Below are positions 1 through 8,413 of a stretch of 49,592 bases of DNA, piece after piece. The stretch covers positions 1 through 49,592 of the forward strand of contig JADZAR010000174.1 in the NCBI GenBank assembly GCA_020852475.1, in the 5' to 3' direction. Both the position numbers and the translations under genes were made by a program. Each line of letters opens with the position of its first letter. Position 1 is the stretch's first letter. The notes under the pieces were generated by a model. That model was given only the letters and a program-made list of their open reading frames with translations, ran no database searches and had not been told where the DNA came from. This DNA is from Nitrosomonas sp. Its GTDB lineage: Bacteria > Pseudomonadota > Gammaproteobacteria > Burkholderiales > Nitrosomonadaceae.

Positions 1-542
1 GCCTGATCAATGTAGGGGTCATAGGCAATGACATCGGCTTCAAATGCCTGACACAGTTTTGCGACACGCTTGCCGATGTGACCGAGGCCGATCAGTCCGA
101 CAGTCTGGGCGGCAAGCAATCCGCCCTGCGTGCGCGGCCATTCGCCATTGCGGATTTGCCGGTCTGTTTCGCAGAGTCGTCTCAGACTGGCCAGTATCAA
201 TCCCAGGGTGAGTTCGGCGACAGCCTGCGCGGGCGCTTCCGGTGTGTTGTATACAGTGATGCCATGGTTCCGGGCGGCAGCCAGATCAACGTTGTCCATG
301 CCCGTCCCGCAGCGTGAAATGACTTTGAGATTTTTTGTGCATTGAATCACGCGCGCGGTGAGTGGTTCAACGCCGGCAATCATGCCGACGACATCTTCTT
401 TCAGCAGTTCCACGGCTTCGTCTTCGGTCAGCTTGCGGCCATAGGGGTTGGTCACCGGCTGCAAGCCTGCCTGAATGAGGCGCTGGATGACCGGGTTATT
501 GACAGTATCGAATGATGATGTGGAAATGATAAATTTATACAT
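1..542 (-). CDS. D-2-hydroxyacid dehydrogenase (phosphoglycerate dehydrogenase-like), partial
   Basis: The minus-strand reading frame starts at the ATG at 540-542 and runs off the left edge, so only about 180 N-terminal residues are visible. They contain the substrate-domain motif SRCGTGMDNVD near residue 75 and the dinucleotide-binding signature GLIGLGHIGK near residue 150, typical of the NAD-dependent D-isomer 2-hydroxyacid dehydrogenase family (SerA, glyoxylate/hydroxypyruvate reductases). The catalytic His and the C-terminus lie outside the window, so a SerA-type ACT domain cannot be checked. The gene lies 5 bp downstream of the aldolase gene and is probably co-transcribed with it. That context favours a role in sugar-acid metabolism over housekeeping serine synthesis, which is an inference. 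Confidence 0.85.
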   Translation of the reverse strand, partial: MYKFIISTSSFDTVNNPVIQRLIQAGLQPVTNPYGRKLTEDEAVELLKEDVVGMIAGVEPLTARVIQCTKNLKVISRCGTGMDNVDLAAARNHGITVYNTPEAPAQAVAELTLGLILASLRRLCETDRQIRNGEWPRTQGGLLAAQTVGLIGLGHIGKRVAKLCQAFEADVIAYDPYIDQ

Positions 543-547
543 AACGC

Positions 548-1309
548 TTACAGAAATGCTCGTATTTTTTGCATGTGGCTGCGGCAGATGGAGTCCAGAA
601 TGCGGATATCCAGACTGTAGCCCAGAAAATTAAAGCCCGATCGGATACGCTGCTGCAATGCTTCAAGATCGGGTTCGATGACATGGATGCCGCCCGGTTT
701 GCCGGCGCGTTTTCCAGCCTCGAGTATGCGGTTGATGGCTGTCTGCACATCGGGGTGATTCAGGTCGCCGGGACGGCCCATGGAGCCCGAAAGATCATAC
801 GGCCCGATGATATAGGCATCAATGCCGGGCACAGCAAGAATCGAGTCAATGGCATTGACGGCGTCAATATGTTCGATCATGACGACAATCACGGCATTCT
901 GTTCAAGCCACTGCCGGTAGTCCTGGAAGCTGGCCCCAAACCCCTGTGCGCGGGCGAGTCCGACGCCGCGTTGGCCGCGCGGCGGATAGTATACCGCGTC
1001 GACAGCGGACTGGGCGTCTGCCGCGGACTTGATCATGGGCACCATCACGCCTGTTGCGCCGGCGTCCATGACGCGCTTGATCTGATCAGGATGGTTGGAC
1101 GTCAATCGCGCAATCGCCGGGCACTGTCTGCCGTCTAGTACCTGGATAATCGTTTGAACTTCGCTGAGCTCGAGGACGCTGTGTTCCATGTCGAGCACCA
1201 GCCAGTCGAAGCCCGCTGAAGCCATAATTTCGGCAATCGCGGTGTGCCCCAGTGTTATCCAGGAACCGATGGTAATTTCGGATTGCGCCAGTTTTGTTTT
1301 GAGTTGCAT
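548..1309 (-). CDS. HpcH/HpaI-family class II aldolase
   Basis: This 253-residue protein has the full length of the family of metal-dependent pyruvate aldolases that cleave or form 2-keto-3-deoxy acids. The expected residues are in place: MEHS with His43, Arg68, the PPRGQRGVG loop near residues 109-117, Glu146 in MIEH, and Asp172 in GPYDLSGSMG (catalytic base, substrate Arg and metal ligands by family analogy). It lies between a KdsB-like cytidylyltransferase gene (18 bp upstream) and a D-2-hydroxyacid dehydrogenase gene (5 bp downstream), all on the minus strand. A biosynthetic role, joining pyruvate to an aldehyde to give a 3-deoxy-2-ulosonic acid, is therefore plausible. A catabolic role (4-hydroxy-2-oxo acid or 2-keto-3-deoxyrhamnonate cleavage) cannot be excluded. 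Confidence 0.88.
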   Translation of the reverse strand: MQLKTKLAQSEITIGSWITLGHTAIAEIMASAGFDWLVLDMEHSVLELSEVQTIIQVLDGRQCPAIARLTSNHPDQIKRVMDAGATGVMVPMIKSAADAQSAVDAVYYPPRGQRGVGLARAQGFGASFQDYRQWLEQNAVIVVMIEHIDAVNAIDSILAVPGIDAYIIGPYDLSGSMGRPGDLNHPDVQTAINRILEAGKRAGKPGGIHVIEPDLEALQQRIRSGFNFLGYSLDIRILDSICRSHMQKIRAFL

Positions 1310-1327
1310 GGCTTTCGGATATCAGAA

Positions 1328-2077
1328 TTAATAGCGGGACAACAAGATATCGTTTTTCATGAGTTCGGCAACCCGCGCCAGATCAGCTTCGGTGTCGACG
1401 GCCTGTGTATTGAATTCGGTCGGCACCATTCTGACTTTGTAGCCGTGTTCAAGCAGCCGCAGCATATCCACGGACTCCAGTTGTTCCAGCGGTGTCGGCG
1501 GGAGGTGGGTGTAGCGGAACAGCATGTCACGGCGAAACGGAATAATGCACACCTGTTTGTATGCTGCGGTTTGCGGGAAACCGGTCTTGGCCAATGTGGG
1601 TATCGGTTGGCGTGACATGTAAATGGCGTTATTGGATTGATCCATGACGACTTTGATTGTGTTGGTGTCACGAAAATCCGATTCCTGTTCGATGCGGCGT
1701 ACCAGATTGACACAGCCGATTTCGGGATTATCCGCAAAAGGTTTGACTGCGGCGTCAATCATGTCCGGGTGTGTCATCGGTTCATCGCCCTGTACCATGA
1801 CAATCAGGTCGGCCTCCAGTTGGGCGACGGCTTCGGCCACCCGGTCGCTCGCGCGTTCATGCGTATCTGCGGTCATGATAACGGGCGCGCCGAAATTTTC
1901 AGCGGCTTGACGTATTGCTTCGTCACAGGTTGCGATATAGGTGGCATCAAGCACTGTGCTCAGTGCGACGCGCTTGTATATGTGTTCTATCATGGGACGG
2001 CCCAGCAGTGGTGCAAGCGGTTTGCCGGGATAGCGTGTTGATCCCATCCGGGCAGGTATGACAGCGATTGTTTTCAT
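1328..2077 (-). CDS. KdsB-like CMP-ulosonate cytidylyltransferase
   Basis: The 249-residue protein matches 3-deoxy-manno-octulosonate cytidylyltransferase in length and order of motifs. The N-terminal CTP loop is IPARMGSTRYPGKPL (residues 7-21), followed by VQGDEP at 95-100, MSRQPIP, a LPPTPLEQLESVDMLR segment and a terminal VDTEADL. Classical KdsB usually carries SGTDR in the sugar/CTP region; here the segment reads HERASDR (73-79). That difference, and its place beside an aldolase and a dehydrogenase instead of lipid A genes, suggests a paralogue activating a related 3-deoxy-2-ulosonic acid for a surface polysaccharide. It could also be the cell's only KdsB. The family call is firm; the substrate is not. 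Confidence 0.85.
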   Translation of the reverse strand: MKTIAVIPARMGSTRYPGKPLAPLLGRPMIEHIYKRVALSTVLDATYIATCDEAIRQAAENFGAPVIMTADTHERASDRVAEAVAQLEADLIVMVQGDEPMTHPDMIDAAVKPFADNPEIGCVNLVRRIEQESDFRDTNTIKVVMDQSNNAIYMSRQPIPTLAKTGFPQTAAYKQVCIIPFRRDMLFRYTHLPPTPLEQLESVDMLRLLEHGYKVRMVPTEFNTQAVDTEADLARVAELMKNDILLSRY

Positions 2078-2444
2078 CAGATTACTATATCAGTAGGGTA
2101 TAGGTGATATGTGTGGCAAGGTTCGTCGATCATCTTTTTTGAGATGTCCGGGCGCAGCAGGTGTTTATTATCCGATTTATCTGTCAGTCAGAGCAAGTTT
2201 ATTCGAACAGATAGCGCAGTATCAATGAAATTCAACGAATGAAGTTGCTTGATTGCGACAGTTTCGTACAGCAGAATTTGGTGCAGTATCTGTGGCGGCT
2301 GGCGTAGTGGCGAGTGCGCGTGTAGAATTGGCGGGGATTTTCTTGCGAACATCAATGATCAATGTGGATGACTGTTCGTGCAGCGAAAAGCAGTAAAGCC
2401 AGCGTTATTTTTTTAATCATCAAATTTACATTCATGTTCAAGGG
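2078..2444. other. Intergenic region between divergent carbohydrate genes
   Basis: About 370 bp separate the leftward kdsB-like gene from the rightward glycosyltransferase gene. I found no convincing ORF, tRNA or strong terminator here. The stretch should hold the two divergent promoters, but I could not pick out a clear -35/-10 pair on either strand. Confidence 0.6.
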
Positions 2445-3719
2445 ATGAAAGCCCTTTTTTTTCTTCGTCATTATAATGATATCGATCACATTGCACCGGT
2501 GATCTATCAATGGGCAATAACAGACCATCAATGTGATGTCGTGTTGCTTGGTTCGACTCGATTCCGTCACGATTACCGTATCCAGTATCTTAAGCAGCTT
2601 TCCGGCGTGCGTGTTGCGCATATCAGGGAGGCGCTGGGCTGGCGGAATTTTCTGACGTGGCGTTTGCAGACCTATATGCTGACCGGTAACGTCAGGCGCA
2701 TACCGGTACTCGGTTTGTTGGCAGCGCGATTGTCGGAACGGTATGATCAGGCCCGGCGTGAGCAGTTGTGGCGAAAAGCAACAGCCATGTTGCTGACGCG
2801 CTGTTTCGGGGATGCCGATGGCGGAGTGATCACGTTTGACTGGGTGGAAAGAAACTCGGTCATCAGCGTTGAGTGGATAAAAATATTAATAGCGATGGCG
2901 CATGCCAGAAAAATGCGCGTGATTTCATTGCCGCATGGCGACAGTCCGCATATCAATCAGCTGATTCGCCGTGGTGAGAGAAAGGTGGGGCCGGACACCG
3001 TGTTTTCCAATGCGGATATTTTTGACCGGCTGGTTGTGCCGAATGAGTTGTGCGCCAAACGTTTTCGCCCTTTTCTGGATGAAAAAAAGATTGCCGTCCT
3101 GGGTTCGCCGCGTTTTTGCGCGGAATGGCTGGTCAGATTGAATGAAATTCTACCGCCGTCACCGATCAAGCGTTCGGACAGCCGGTTAAAAATCGTCATG
3201 TTTCTGAGAAAGGCCAATTTCACGACGTTCTGGGAGGAAGTCGCCGAAGTCGTTCATTTGATCGCCGAGCTGCCGGGAACCGAAATCATCATTAAACCGC
3301 ATACGCGGAGTGGATGGAAGCAGTCGCTGACCAGGGACAAGTCAATTAAACAGTTGCCGAATGTCAGTATCGCCGACGACAATGCGCATTCCGCGCACTT
3401 GATGAACTGGTCCGATGTCATTATCGATCTTGCCACTTCGGTGATTTTTGAGGCCGTAAGAACGAAAAAACCGGTGCTGGCTGCGGATTATCTGATTGCG
3501 GGGCGCTCGACGGTGGCCTACTATATGCCGGAGACAGAACTCCGCTGCCGTGATGATGTGTATGAAAAAATCAATCATTTTCTGAACAATGGTTGCGCTG
3601 ATTTTTATATCGAGGCGCATCGTCAGCGTTTTTTGCAGGAAATGCTCGATGTGCCGGATGAAAACGTTCTGCAGCATTACGTGACATTGTTGGAAGAATC
3701 CGCTGAAACAACGGACTGA
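2445..3719 (+). CDS. Putative GT-B-fold glycosyl/glycerophosphotransferase for surface polysaccharide
   Basis: The 424-residue protein has no signal peptide or membrane span. Two features are typical of GT-B enzymes of the CDP-glycerol glycerophosphotransferase/capsule-transferase type. One is a mid-protein LPHGDSPH segment (His164). The other is a C-terminal half with IKPHTR near residues 283-288, followed by a donor-site-like stretch running from WSDVIIDLATS to RTKKPVLAADY. The start ATG at 2445 directly abuts AGGG, so its ribosome-binding site is poor, but no better in-frame start is visible. It opens a rightward group of surface-carbohydrate genes. I do not recognise an exact orthologue, and neither donor nor acceptor can be assigned. 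Confidence 0.6.
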   Translation: MKALFFLRHYNDIDHIAPVIYQWAITDHQCDVVLLGSTRFRHDYRIQYLKQLSGVRVAHIREALGWRNFLTWRLQTYMLTGNVRRIPVLGLLAARLSERYDQARREQLWRKATAMLLTRCFGDADGGVITFDWVERNSVISVEWIKILIAMAHARKMRVISLPHGDSPHINQLIRRGERKVGPDTVFSNADIFDRLVVPNELCAKRFRPFLDEKKIAVLGSPRFCAEWLVRLNEILPPSPIKRSDSRLKIVMFLRKANFTTFWEEVAEVVHLIAELPGTEIIIKPHTRSGWKQSLTRDKSIKQLPNVSIADDNAHSAHLMNWSDVIIDLATSVIFEAVRTKKPVLAADYLIAGRSTVAYYMPETELRCRDDVYEKINHFLNNGCADFYIEAHRQRFLQEMLDVPDENVLQHYVTLLEESAETTD

Positions 3720-3910
3720 ATGAGACAATTAACGCATAGCCGTTTATATGGGGATGTAAATTCCGCCTTCGCGAACATTCGCCTCGCGAATTGTCAGTCT
3801 AACTGCTTCGTTACAATACGTTGCTGTTCAAAGAATATTTCTTTGCGTATTCAATCTATGTTGCGTCAGCACTTTTTAATTAAAACACTGAATTTGCCGG
3901 AGTGTTCTTT

Positions 3911-4681
3911 ATGCTGTTAAATGCGCTGCTGAATTTTTTTAAGAATTGTGTTGTCGCGTTTTATCAGTTAATCGGCGGTTTTACCCGGACTACTGTCAGA
4001 GGGTTGCCCATCCGTATTGCCGTTGATCACTGGCGGGTGCTCAAACGCGCTAGAACGTATGCAATCAAAGAGCCGGATACGCTGGACTGGCTGGATCAAT
4101 TCAAGCCGGATTCCTGTTATTTTGATGTTGGGGCGAATATCGGCCAATATTCGTTGTATCCGGCAAAAAAATATAACGGGGCTGTACGGGTGTTTGCTTT
4201 TGAGCCACAGAGCAATAACTATTATTCCCTGAATAAGAATATCTTTATCAATAATCTGGCTGAAATTATCGCCTCGTATTGTATTGCGGTTTCCGGCAAA
4301 ACCGAGTTTTCCAAATTGTATATTCCGAAGTTTATTCCGGGTGGCAATCGTTCCCAGTTTGGCCGCGAAGACGTCCGAAACATGAAAGTGCCTGCCACCC
4401 ATATTCAAGGTATGTTTGGCGTCACATTGGATGATCTGTGCGGTGAATGGGGATTTCCTTATCCCAACTACATGAAAATCGATGTGGATGGCATAGAGAT
4501 TCCGATTTTGAAAGGCGCCGAAAAGGTATTGCGAAATCCTCAGCTTGTATCAGTAATTATCGAACTGGGAACGGCTGAGGAGCAGCAGGAAGCGGTGCAG
4601 TTGATGGCGGCGGCGGGTTTCCAGGTTAAGCATAAAACTACCCGGAACTGGGGAGAAACCTGCTTTATATTTGAGCGCTAA
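3911..4681 (+). CDS. FkbM-family SAM-dependent methyltransferase
   Basis: With the ATG at 3911 (GGAG at 3899-3902, 8-nt spacing) the protein has 256 residues; a GTG nine bases upstream lacks such a site. The SAM-binding motif FDVGANIGQYS lies near residue 71, the acidic post-motif FAFEPQ follows, and the FkbM-typical MKIDVDGIEIPILKGAE begins near residue 188. FkbM enzymes O-methylate sugars or other small molecules and are common in polysaccharide loci. Its position between a glycosyltransferase gene and an O-antigen ligase-like gene suggests that it methylates the glycan. The N-terminal 20 residues are hydrophobic and could associate with the membrane. Confidence 0.85.
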   Translation: MLLNALLNFFKNCVVAFYQLIGGFTRTTVRGLPIRIAVDHWRVLKRARTYAIKEPDTLDWLDQFKPDSCYFDVGANIGQYSLYPAKKYNGAVRVFAFEPQSNNYYSLNKNIFINNLAEIIASYCIAVSGKTEFSKLYIPKFIPGGNRSQFGREDVRNMKVPATHIQGMFGVTLDDLCGEWGFPYPNYMKIDVDGIEIPILKGAEKVLRNPQLVSVIIELGTAEEQQEAVQLMAAAGFQVKHKTTRNWGETCFIFER

Positions 4682-4736
4682 CTCAATGCGATAATTAATG
4701 TGCATTTGATTCGGATTTTTTATTAATCGAGTTGTT

Positions 4737-5945
4737 TTGTCAGGTTTTATACAGTTAAGCGCAGCGCATCGGGAAATGCTGATCAGAGTTGTTCTGATCG
4801 CTTTTTGTCTTGGCCTGTGGTTCGGCATACTCTACGCATTTCTTGTTGCGCTGCTGGTGCTGGCATGGCTGCTGGATGGCGGGCACAAAAAATTATCGTT
4901 ACTGCTGAAAGAACCATTGGTGCGGGCTATCGGTATTTTTTGCTGCCTTTTGTTGTTGGGGTTGCTCTGGACCGAAACATTTCTGGAAGGGCGGCATAAG
5001 TGGGCCAAGTATCTGCTGCTGCTGATTTATATCCCATTCCTGAGCCTGCTGAATCAACAGCGTTTGCCTTGGGTCGTAGGCGCAGCAGGTGCGGGATTTG
5101 GTCTGGTGCTGCTGAGCGGGTTATATGCCTGGCTGGTTGAGCAGCAGCAGGGCATACCGTTGTTTAATATGTCTTATCTGACATTTTCAGCTTTGCTGGG
5201 TATCGCCAGTATTTTTTTATGCTGTTGTGCGTGCATGAGCCGGAATCGAATAGTACAGATGCTGTTTTTTTCGTTGGCGCTGGCGTTTCTCTATCTGCAA
5301 TTTCAGCAAAGTGCGCGCAGCTTTCTGCTGGCGACACTGGTGACTCAGGTGATCGTATTGTTGATTTACCTTCGTGTATCGTTACGTATCTTGACGCGGA
5401 TTGCCGGATCAGTATTGCTGGTGGTTATCACTTTCGTCTATACCAGTCCGGTTATTTCGGAAAGATGGCAGCAGGCCTGGCTTGATTTTGAGAACATCCG
5501 GCTGGGGCAGTACAACAACAGTATCGGCTATCGCCTTGCGTTGTGGGATGTGGGGCTGAAAGGCATCGCGGAAAAACCTTTTTTAGGGTACGGCACGGGA
5601 ACGCCGGAACGGTATTTTGACCAGACCGTTGCGCATTATAAAAATGGCATTTATGCCGATCTACCCGTGTTTCAGCAGACATCGCATTATCATAACGACT
5701 GGATAGAAGTCGGCATGCATTTAGGCATTGTGGGGATGGCGTCATTGATGTATTTGCTATGGGCGTGGTATAGGGTGCTGGCGCAGAATCGGCTGGGCCT
5801 GCCTGCGGTAGCTATGGTCAGCTTTGTATTTTTTTCAGGGCTGACAGAAACGTTTTTGCTTTTTGCGCGCATGCCGGTTTTTTTGCTGGTGATTACGGCA
5901 ATCGCGGTCAGCTGGCAAAGATTGCGGTTGAATCCTGTTGCATAG
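4737..5945 (+). CDS. O-antigen ligase/polymerase-like integral membrane protein (Wzy_C family)
   Basis: This is a roughly 400-residue polytopic membrane protein with about ten hydrophobic segments. A large periplasmic loop (near residues 245-325) contains the motif SHYHNDWIEVGMHLG around residue 317; a conserved His in this loop marks the Wzy_C/WaaL superfamily, which moves undecaprenyl-linked glycans onto lipid A core, or polymerises or attaches them to other acceptors. The reported start is TTG at 4737 with a weak GAG upstream; the ATG at 4776 is an alternative start. It sits downstream of the FkbM gene and 48 bp ahead of the methyltransferase gene starting at 5994. Ligase and polymerase cannot be told apart from sequence alone. 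Confidence 0.8.
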   Translation: MSGFIQLSAAHREMLIRVVLIAFCLGLWFGILYAFLVALLVLAWLLDGGHKKLSLLLKEPLVRAIGIFCCLLLLGLLWTETFLEGRHKWAKYLLLLIYIPFLSLLNQQRLPWVVGAAGAGFGLVLLSGLYAWLVEQQQGIPLFNMSYLTFSALLGIASIFLCCCACMSRNRIVQMLFFSLALAFLYLQFQQSARSFLLATLVTQVIVLLIYLRVSLRILTRIAGSVLLVVITFVYTSPVISERWQQAWLDFENIRLGQYNNSIGYRLALWDVGLKGIAEKPFLGYGTGTPERYFDQTVAHYKNGIYADLPVFQQTSHYHNDWIEVGMHLGIVGMASLMYLLWAWYRVLAQNRLGLPAVAMVSFVFFSGLTETFLLFARMPVFLLVITAIAVSWQRLRLNPVA

Positions 5946-5993
5946 ATAATGAAACGACAAGAGCAGTGGAGCAATTTCCAGCAAGGAGAGAAA

Positions 5994-6683
5994 ATGGCTG
6001 ATTTGAAAAAACCAACATCCGAAAATCCGAATAGCATTATTCCGGTACATCCCGCAATAGAGATTTATATGCGAAGTCTGGTCGGAAAAACCGATGATCC
6101 GGTACTGTTGGCAATGGAAGAGCTGGCAAGACAAAAGAATTTTCCGATTGTTAACAGGCTGGTCGGTATTTTTCTTGAAACACAGGCAATCATGGTGGGC
6201 GCAAAGCGCATTTTTGAGTTTGGTAGCGGTTACGGTTACTCGGCATACTGGTTTGCACGCGCGGTGGGTAGTGATGGGCAGGTGATCTGCAGTGATGGCA
6301 AACTGGAAAATAAAACGCGCGCGGAACAATTTTTGACATCAGCAGATCTCTGGGAGCGGATTACGTTCAATGTTGGCATGGCGCAGGATGTTTTTGCGCA
6401 GACCGATGGTGTGTTTGATATCTGTTATAACGATGTTGATAAAGGAGGGTACCCTGAGGTGTGGCGTATGGCTAGAGAAAGAATTCGGCCAGGCGGACTG
6501 TATATTGCAGACAATGTGCTCTGGCATGGCCGCGTGGCTGCGGAGGTATATACAGACATCGAGCTGGGATGGACAGAAGCTATCGTAGAACATAACAGGC
6601 TTATTTTTGACGACCCCGACTTTGATGCATTTATCAATCCAACACGTGACGGCGTTCTTGTCGCACGTAGGAAAAACGATTAA
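5994..6683 (+). CDS. SAM-dependent O-methyltransferase (family 3-like)
   Basis: The ATG at 5994 is chosen because AAGGAG at 5983-5988 precedes it; an upstream in-frame ATG at 5949 has no such site. The 229-residue protein carries FEFGSGYGYSAYWFARAVG as the SAM-binding glycine loop, YNDVDKGGYP as the acidic motif, and RPGGLYIADNVLWHGRVA, which matches the cation-dependent class of catechol/caffeoyl-CoA-type O-methyltransferases. In those enzymes the DN pair binds the divalent metal. Its position at the end of the carbohydrate gene group suggests a role in decorating the surface product, but a small-molecule substrate is equally possible. Confidence 0.82.
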   Translation: MADLKKPTSENPNSIIPVHPAIEIYMRSLVGKTDDPVLLAMEELARQKNFPIVNRLVGIFLETQAIMVGAKRIFEFGSGYGYSAYWFARAVGSDGQVICSDGKLENKTRAEQFLTSADLWERITFNVGMAQDVFAQTDGVFDICYNDVDKGGYPEVWRMARERIRPGGLYIADNVLWHGRVAAEVYTDIELGWTEAIVEHNRLIFDDPDFDAFINPTRDGVLVARRKND

Positions 6684-6937
6684 AGTCGATTTTTGCTTCT
6701 GGAAACTGCTTAAGCGTTTGTTCAAGAAATGCAGTGCACGACGAAATTGAACAGAGCAGCGGCGCTGGGTTGAAGTTTATGAGCATTTTTGAGTTCAATT
6801 TTATCGTGGCAGTACGATGGATTAATTGATATAGTAACTCTCGTTCTGATGACCAAGGCGGCTGGTATCAAGTTGTTGATCAGGGCTTGCCTTCGTTTTG
6901 ATTGAGTTTTGAAATTTAATTTGAGGATTTAACAACA

Positions 6938-7201
6938 ATGCAAATTCATGTTTATGATACCTATGTAAAGGCCAAAGACGGGCATATTATGCATTTCGAT
7001 GTGTTTACTGCTGTAAAGGACGATCAAAAGGCTATTGAGTACGCCAAGGCATGGCTTTCTTCTATTAATGAAGGAGAGGCGGCGGTGACTAGCAAGGAAT
7101 GTAGATTTTGTCATACGGATAGCCGAGGCATGCCACCGGAAATTGTTGATGCAATCAGTCAGAATGGTTATTACATTTATAAAATGGAAGGGTGCGTATA
7201 A
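6938..7201 (+). CDS. DUF2024 family protein
   Basis: This is an 87-residue soluble protein preceded by TGAGGAT about 10 nt upstream. The opening MQIHVYDTYVKAKDG, the central ECRFCH and the closing NGYYIYKMEGC match the DUF2024 family as I know it. Function is unknown. The two Cys and His in CRFCH could bind a metal, though this is not established. The gene stands alone on the plus strand, about 250 bp after the methyltransferase gene, and that gap shows no clear gene. Confidence 0.8.
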   Translation: MQIHVYDTYVKAKDGHIMHFDVFTAVKDDQKAIEYAKAWLSSINEGEAAVTSKECRFCHTDSRGMPPEIVDAISQNGYYIYKMEGCV

Positions 7202-7294
7202 TTCGTTCGATTGAATTCTTTTTTCAAGATTTCAGAAGAGGCGGGCATTTTTTTCAAGTGCCCGGCGATCTTATTTAATTTCAAGGTTTGCAAT

Positions 7295-7822
7295 ATGAAG
7301 TATCGACAAGTAAGTAAGTTATTGCTGATGGGCGCTGCGGCGATGTTGAGTGGCATTGCCGGCGCAGTTCAGGCTTCAGAGCCAAGATTACTGGGCGAAT
7401 ATGGCGACTGGAAGGCTTATGTGTTCATGGAGACTAATAACAAAGTCTGCTATATGGTCAGTCAGCCCAAGAAGAATGAGGGAAACTACAGCAAACGCGG
7501 TGATATTTTTGCATTGATCACGCACCGCCCGGCTGAGAACAGCAGGAATGTTTTTAGTTATATCGCTGGCTATGCTTATCAAGCAGGGAGTGAGGTGACT
7601 GTTAAAGTGAATAATCAGACATTTAAACTTTTTACCCAAGACGATTCCGCCTGGGCTCCGGATCAGAATACGGATAATAAACTGGCTGATGCGATAAAAC
7701 GTGGCAATGCGTTGGTGGTGCAAGGAACTTCCTCGCGCGGCACATTAACAACGGATACTTATGGTTTGAAAGGATCATCGTCAGCACATAAGGCGATTTC
7801 CGATGAGTGTGATGTCAGATAA
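7295..7822 (+). CDS. IalB-like (invasion-associated locus B family) exported protein
   Basis: From the ATG at 7295 the protein has 175 residues and starts with a clear Sec signal peptide (MKYRQVSKLLLMGAAAML, cleavage probably after VQA). The mature part shows YGDWKAYVF, a VCYMVS segment, the basic stretch KRGDIFALITHRP and a C-terminal CDVR. This pattern of two Cys around a beta-rich fold is seen in IalB-like proteins of free-living proteobacteria as well as in Bartonella, so no virulence role is implied. The open frame extends upstream to 7211 through non-ATG codons, but that part has no signal-peptide logic and is left out. Confidence 0.72.
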   Translation: MKYRQVSKLLLMGAAAMLSGIAGAVQASEPRLLGEYGDWKAYVFMETNNKVCYMVSQPKKNEGNYSKRGDIFALITHRPAENSRNVFSYIAGYAYQAGSEVTVKVNNQTFKLFTQDDSAWAPDQNTDNKLADAIKRGNALVVQGTSSRGTLTTDTYGLKGSSSAHKAISDECDVR

Positions 7823-7874
7823 TTAACAGTGATCAGGCTATATTATTCTTTTGCTGGAGTGAAGTGTTTATCCT

Positions 7875-8222
7875 ATGAGTGACAAGATAACCATTTATCA
7901 AAAGCCTACTTGCAGTAAGTGCAGGGGAGCATTGGCGATACTCAATGAAAGTGGACGAGAATATGAGTCGGTTAATTACTATGAAACCCCTTTGACCGCA
8001 GATGAGTTGCGTGAATTAATACAGAAACTCGGCCTGTCGCCACGCAATGTCTTGCGTGAAGATGAATTGGCCGCGCGCCATCTGAAGCTGGATTCTATGT
8101 CGGATGATGCGCTGATTCAAACCATGATCGATAATCCTGATTTAATGCAGCGACCTATTGTCGTACGCGGCAATAGAGCAAAAATATGCCGTCCACCGGA
8201 AAATGTTCGAGAGCTGCTCTAG
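7875..8222 (+). CDS. ArsC-family arsenate reductase-like protein (glutaredoxin-dependent type)
   Basis: The 115-residue protein matches ArsC/Spx-like thioredoxin-fold proteins in length and layout. It has an N-terminal YQKPTCSKCRGAL with the active-site Cys at residue 13, the conserved turn LGLSPRNVLRE, and the C-terminal MQRPIVVRGNRAKICRPPE holding the anion-binding Arg. Members either reduce arsenate with glutathione and glutaredoxin or have unknown reductase roles. There is no arsR, arsB or acr3 nearby, so an arsenic-specific function is uncertain. It converges on rplS, with a strong hairpin at 8267-8310 between them. Confidence 0.8.
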   Translation: MSDKITIYQKPTCSKCRGALAILNESGREYESVNYYETPLTADELRELIQKLGLSPRNVLREDELAARHLKLDSMSDDALIQTMIDNPDLMQRPIVVRGNRAKICRPPENVRELL

Positions 8223-8266
8223 CAGCATTTATTAAAAATCAAAAGATGATCTGAATAATCTTTGAT

Positions 8267-8310
8267 ACCGCCTTTGCTATTGTGTTTTGATCAATTTCAG
8301 CAAAGGCGGT
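8267..8310. terminator. Perfect 12-bp stem-loop between convergent arsC-like gene and rplS
   Basis: ACCGCCTTTGCT at 8267-8278 pairs without mismatch with AGCAAAGGCGGT at 8299-8310, enclosing a 20-nt loop. It lies between two convergent genes and so could end both transcripts. Neither side has a clean run of T, so it may be a processing or mRNA-protecting stem instead of a classic intrinsic terminator. Confidence 0.55.
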
Positions 8311-8413
8311 GTTGTATTCTGTGAGGTGTTGTAAGATTTTAATAGTGCGCATCTAAATTCAGGCGCGCTAATACTAGCTGTTGCGGCCAACTCGTCTTTC
8401 TGCGGAAGAGATT

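Noticed and set aside
569-1138. Long plus-strand frame (189 codons) opposite the aldolase gene
   Set aside because: Antisense shadow of a well-supported gene with family motifs.
3720-3920. Plus-strand 66-codon frame between the glycosyltransferase and FkbM genes
   Set aside because: Its start overlaps the previous stop codon and it has no coding character; it runs over the FkbM ribosome-binding site. Weak TTCGCGA/TCGCGAA pairing (3768-3790) explains nothing more.
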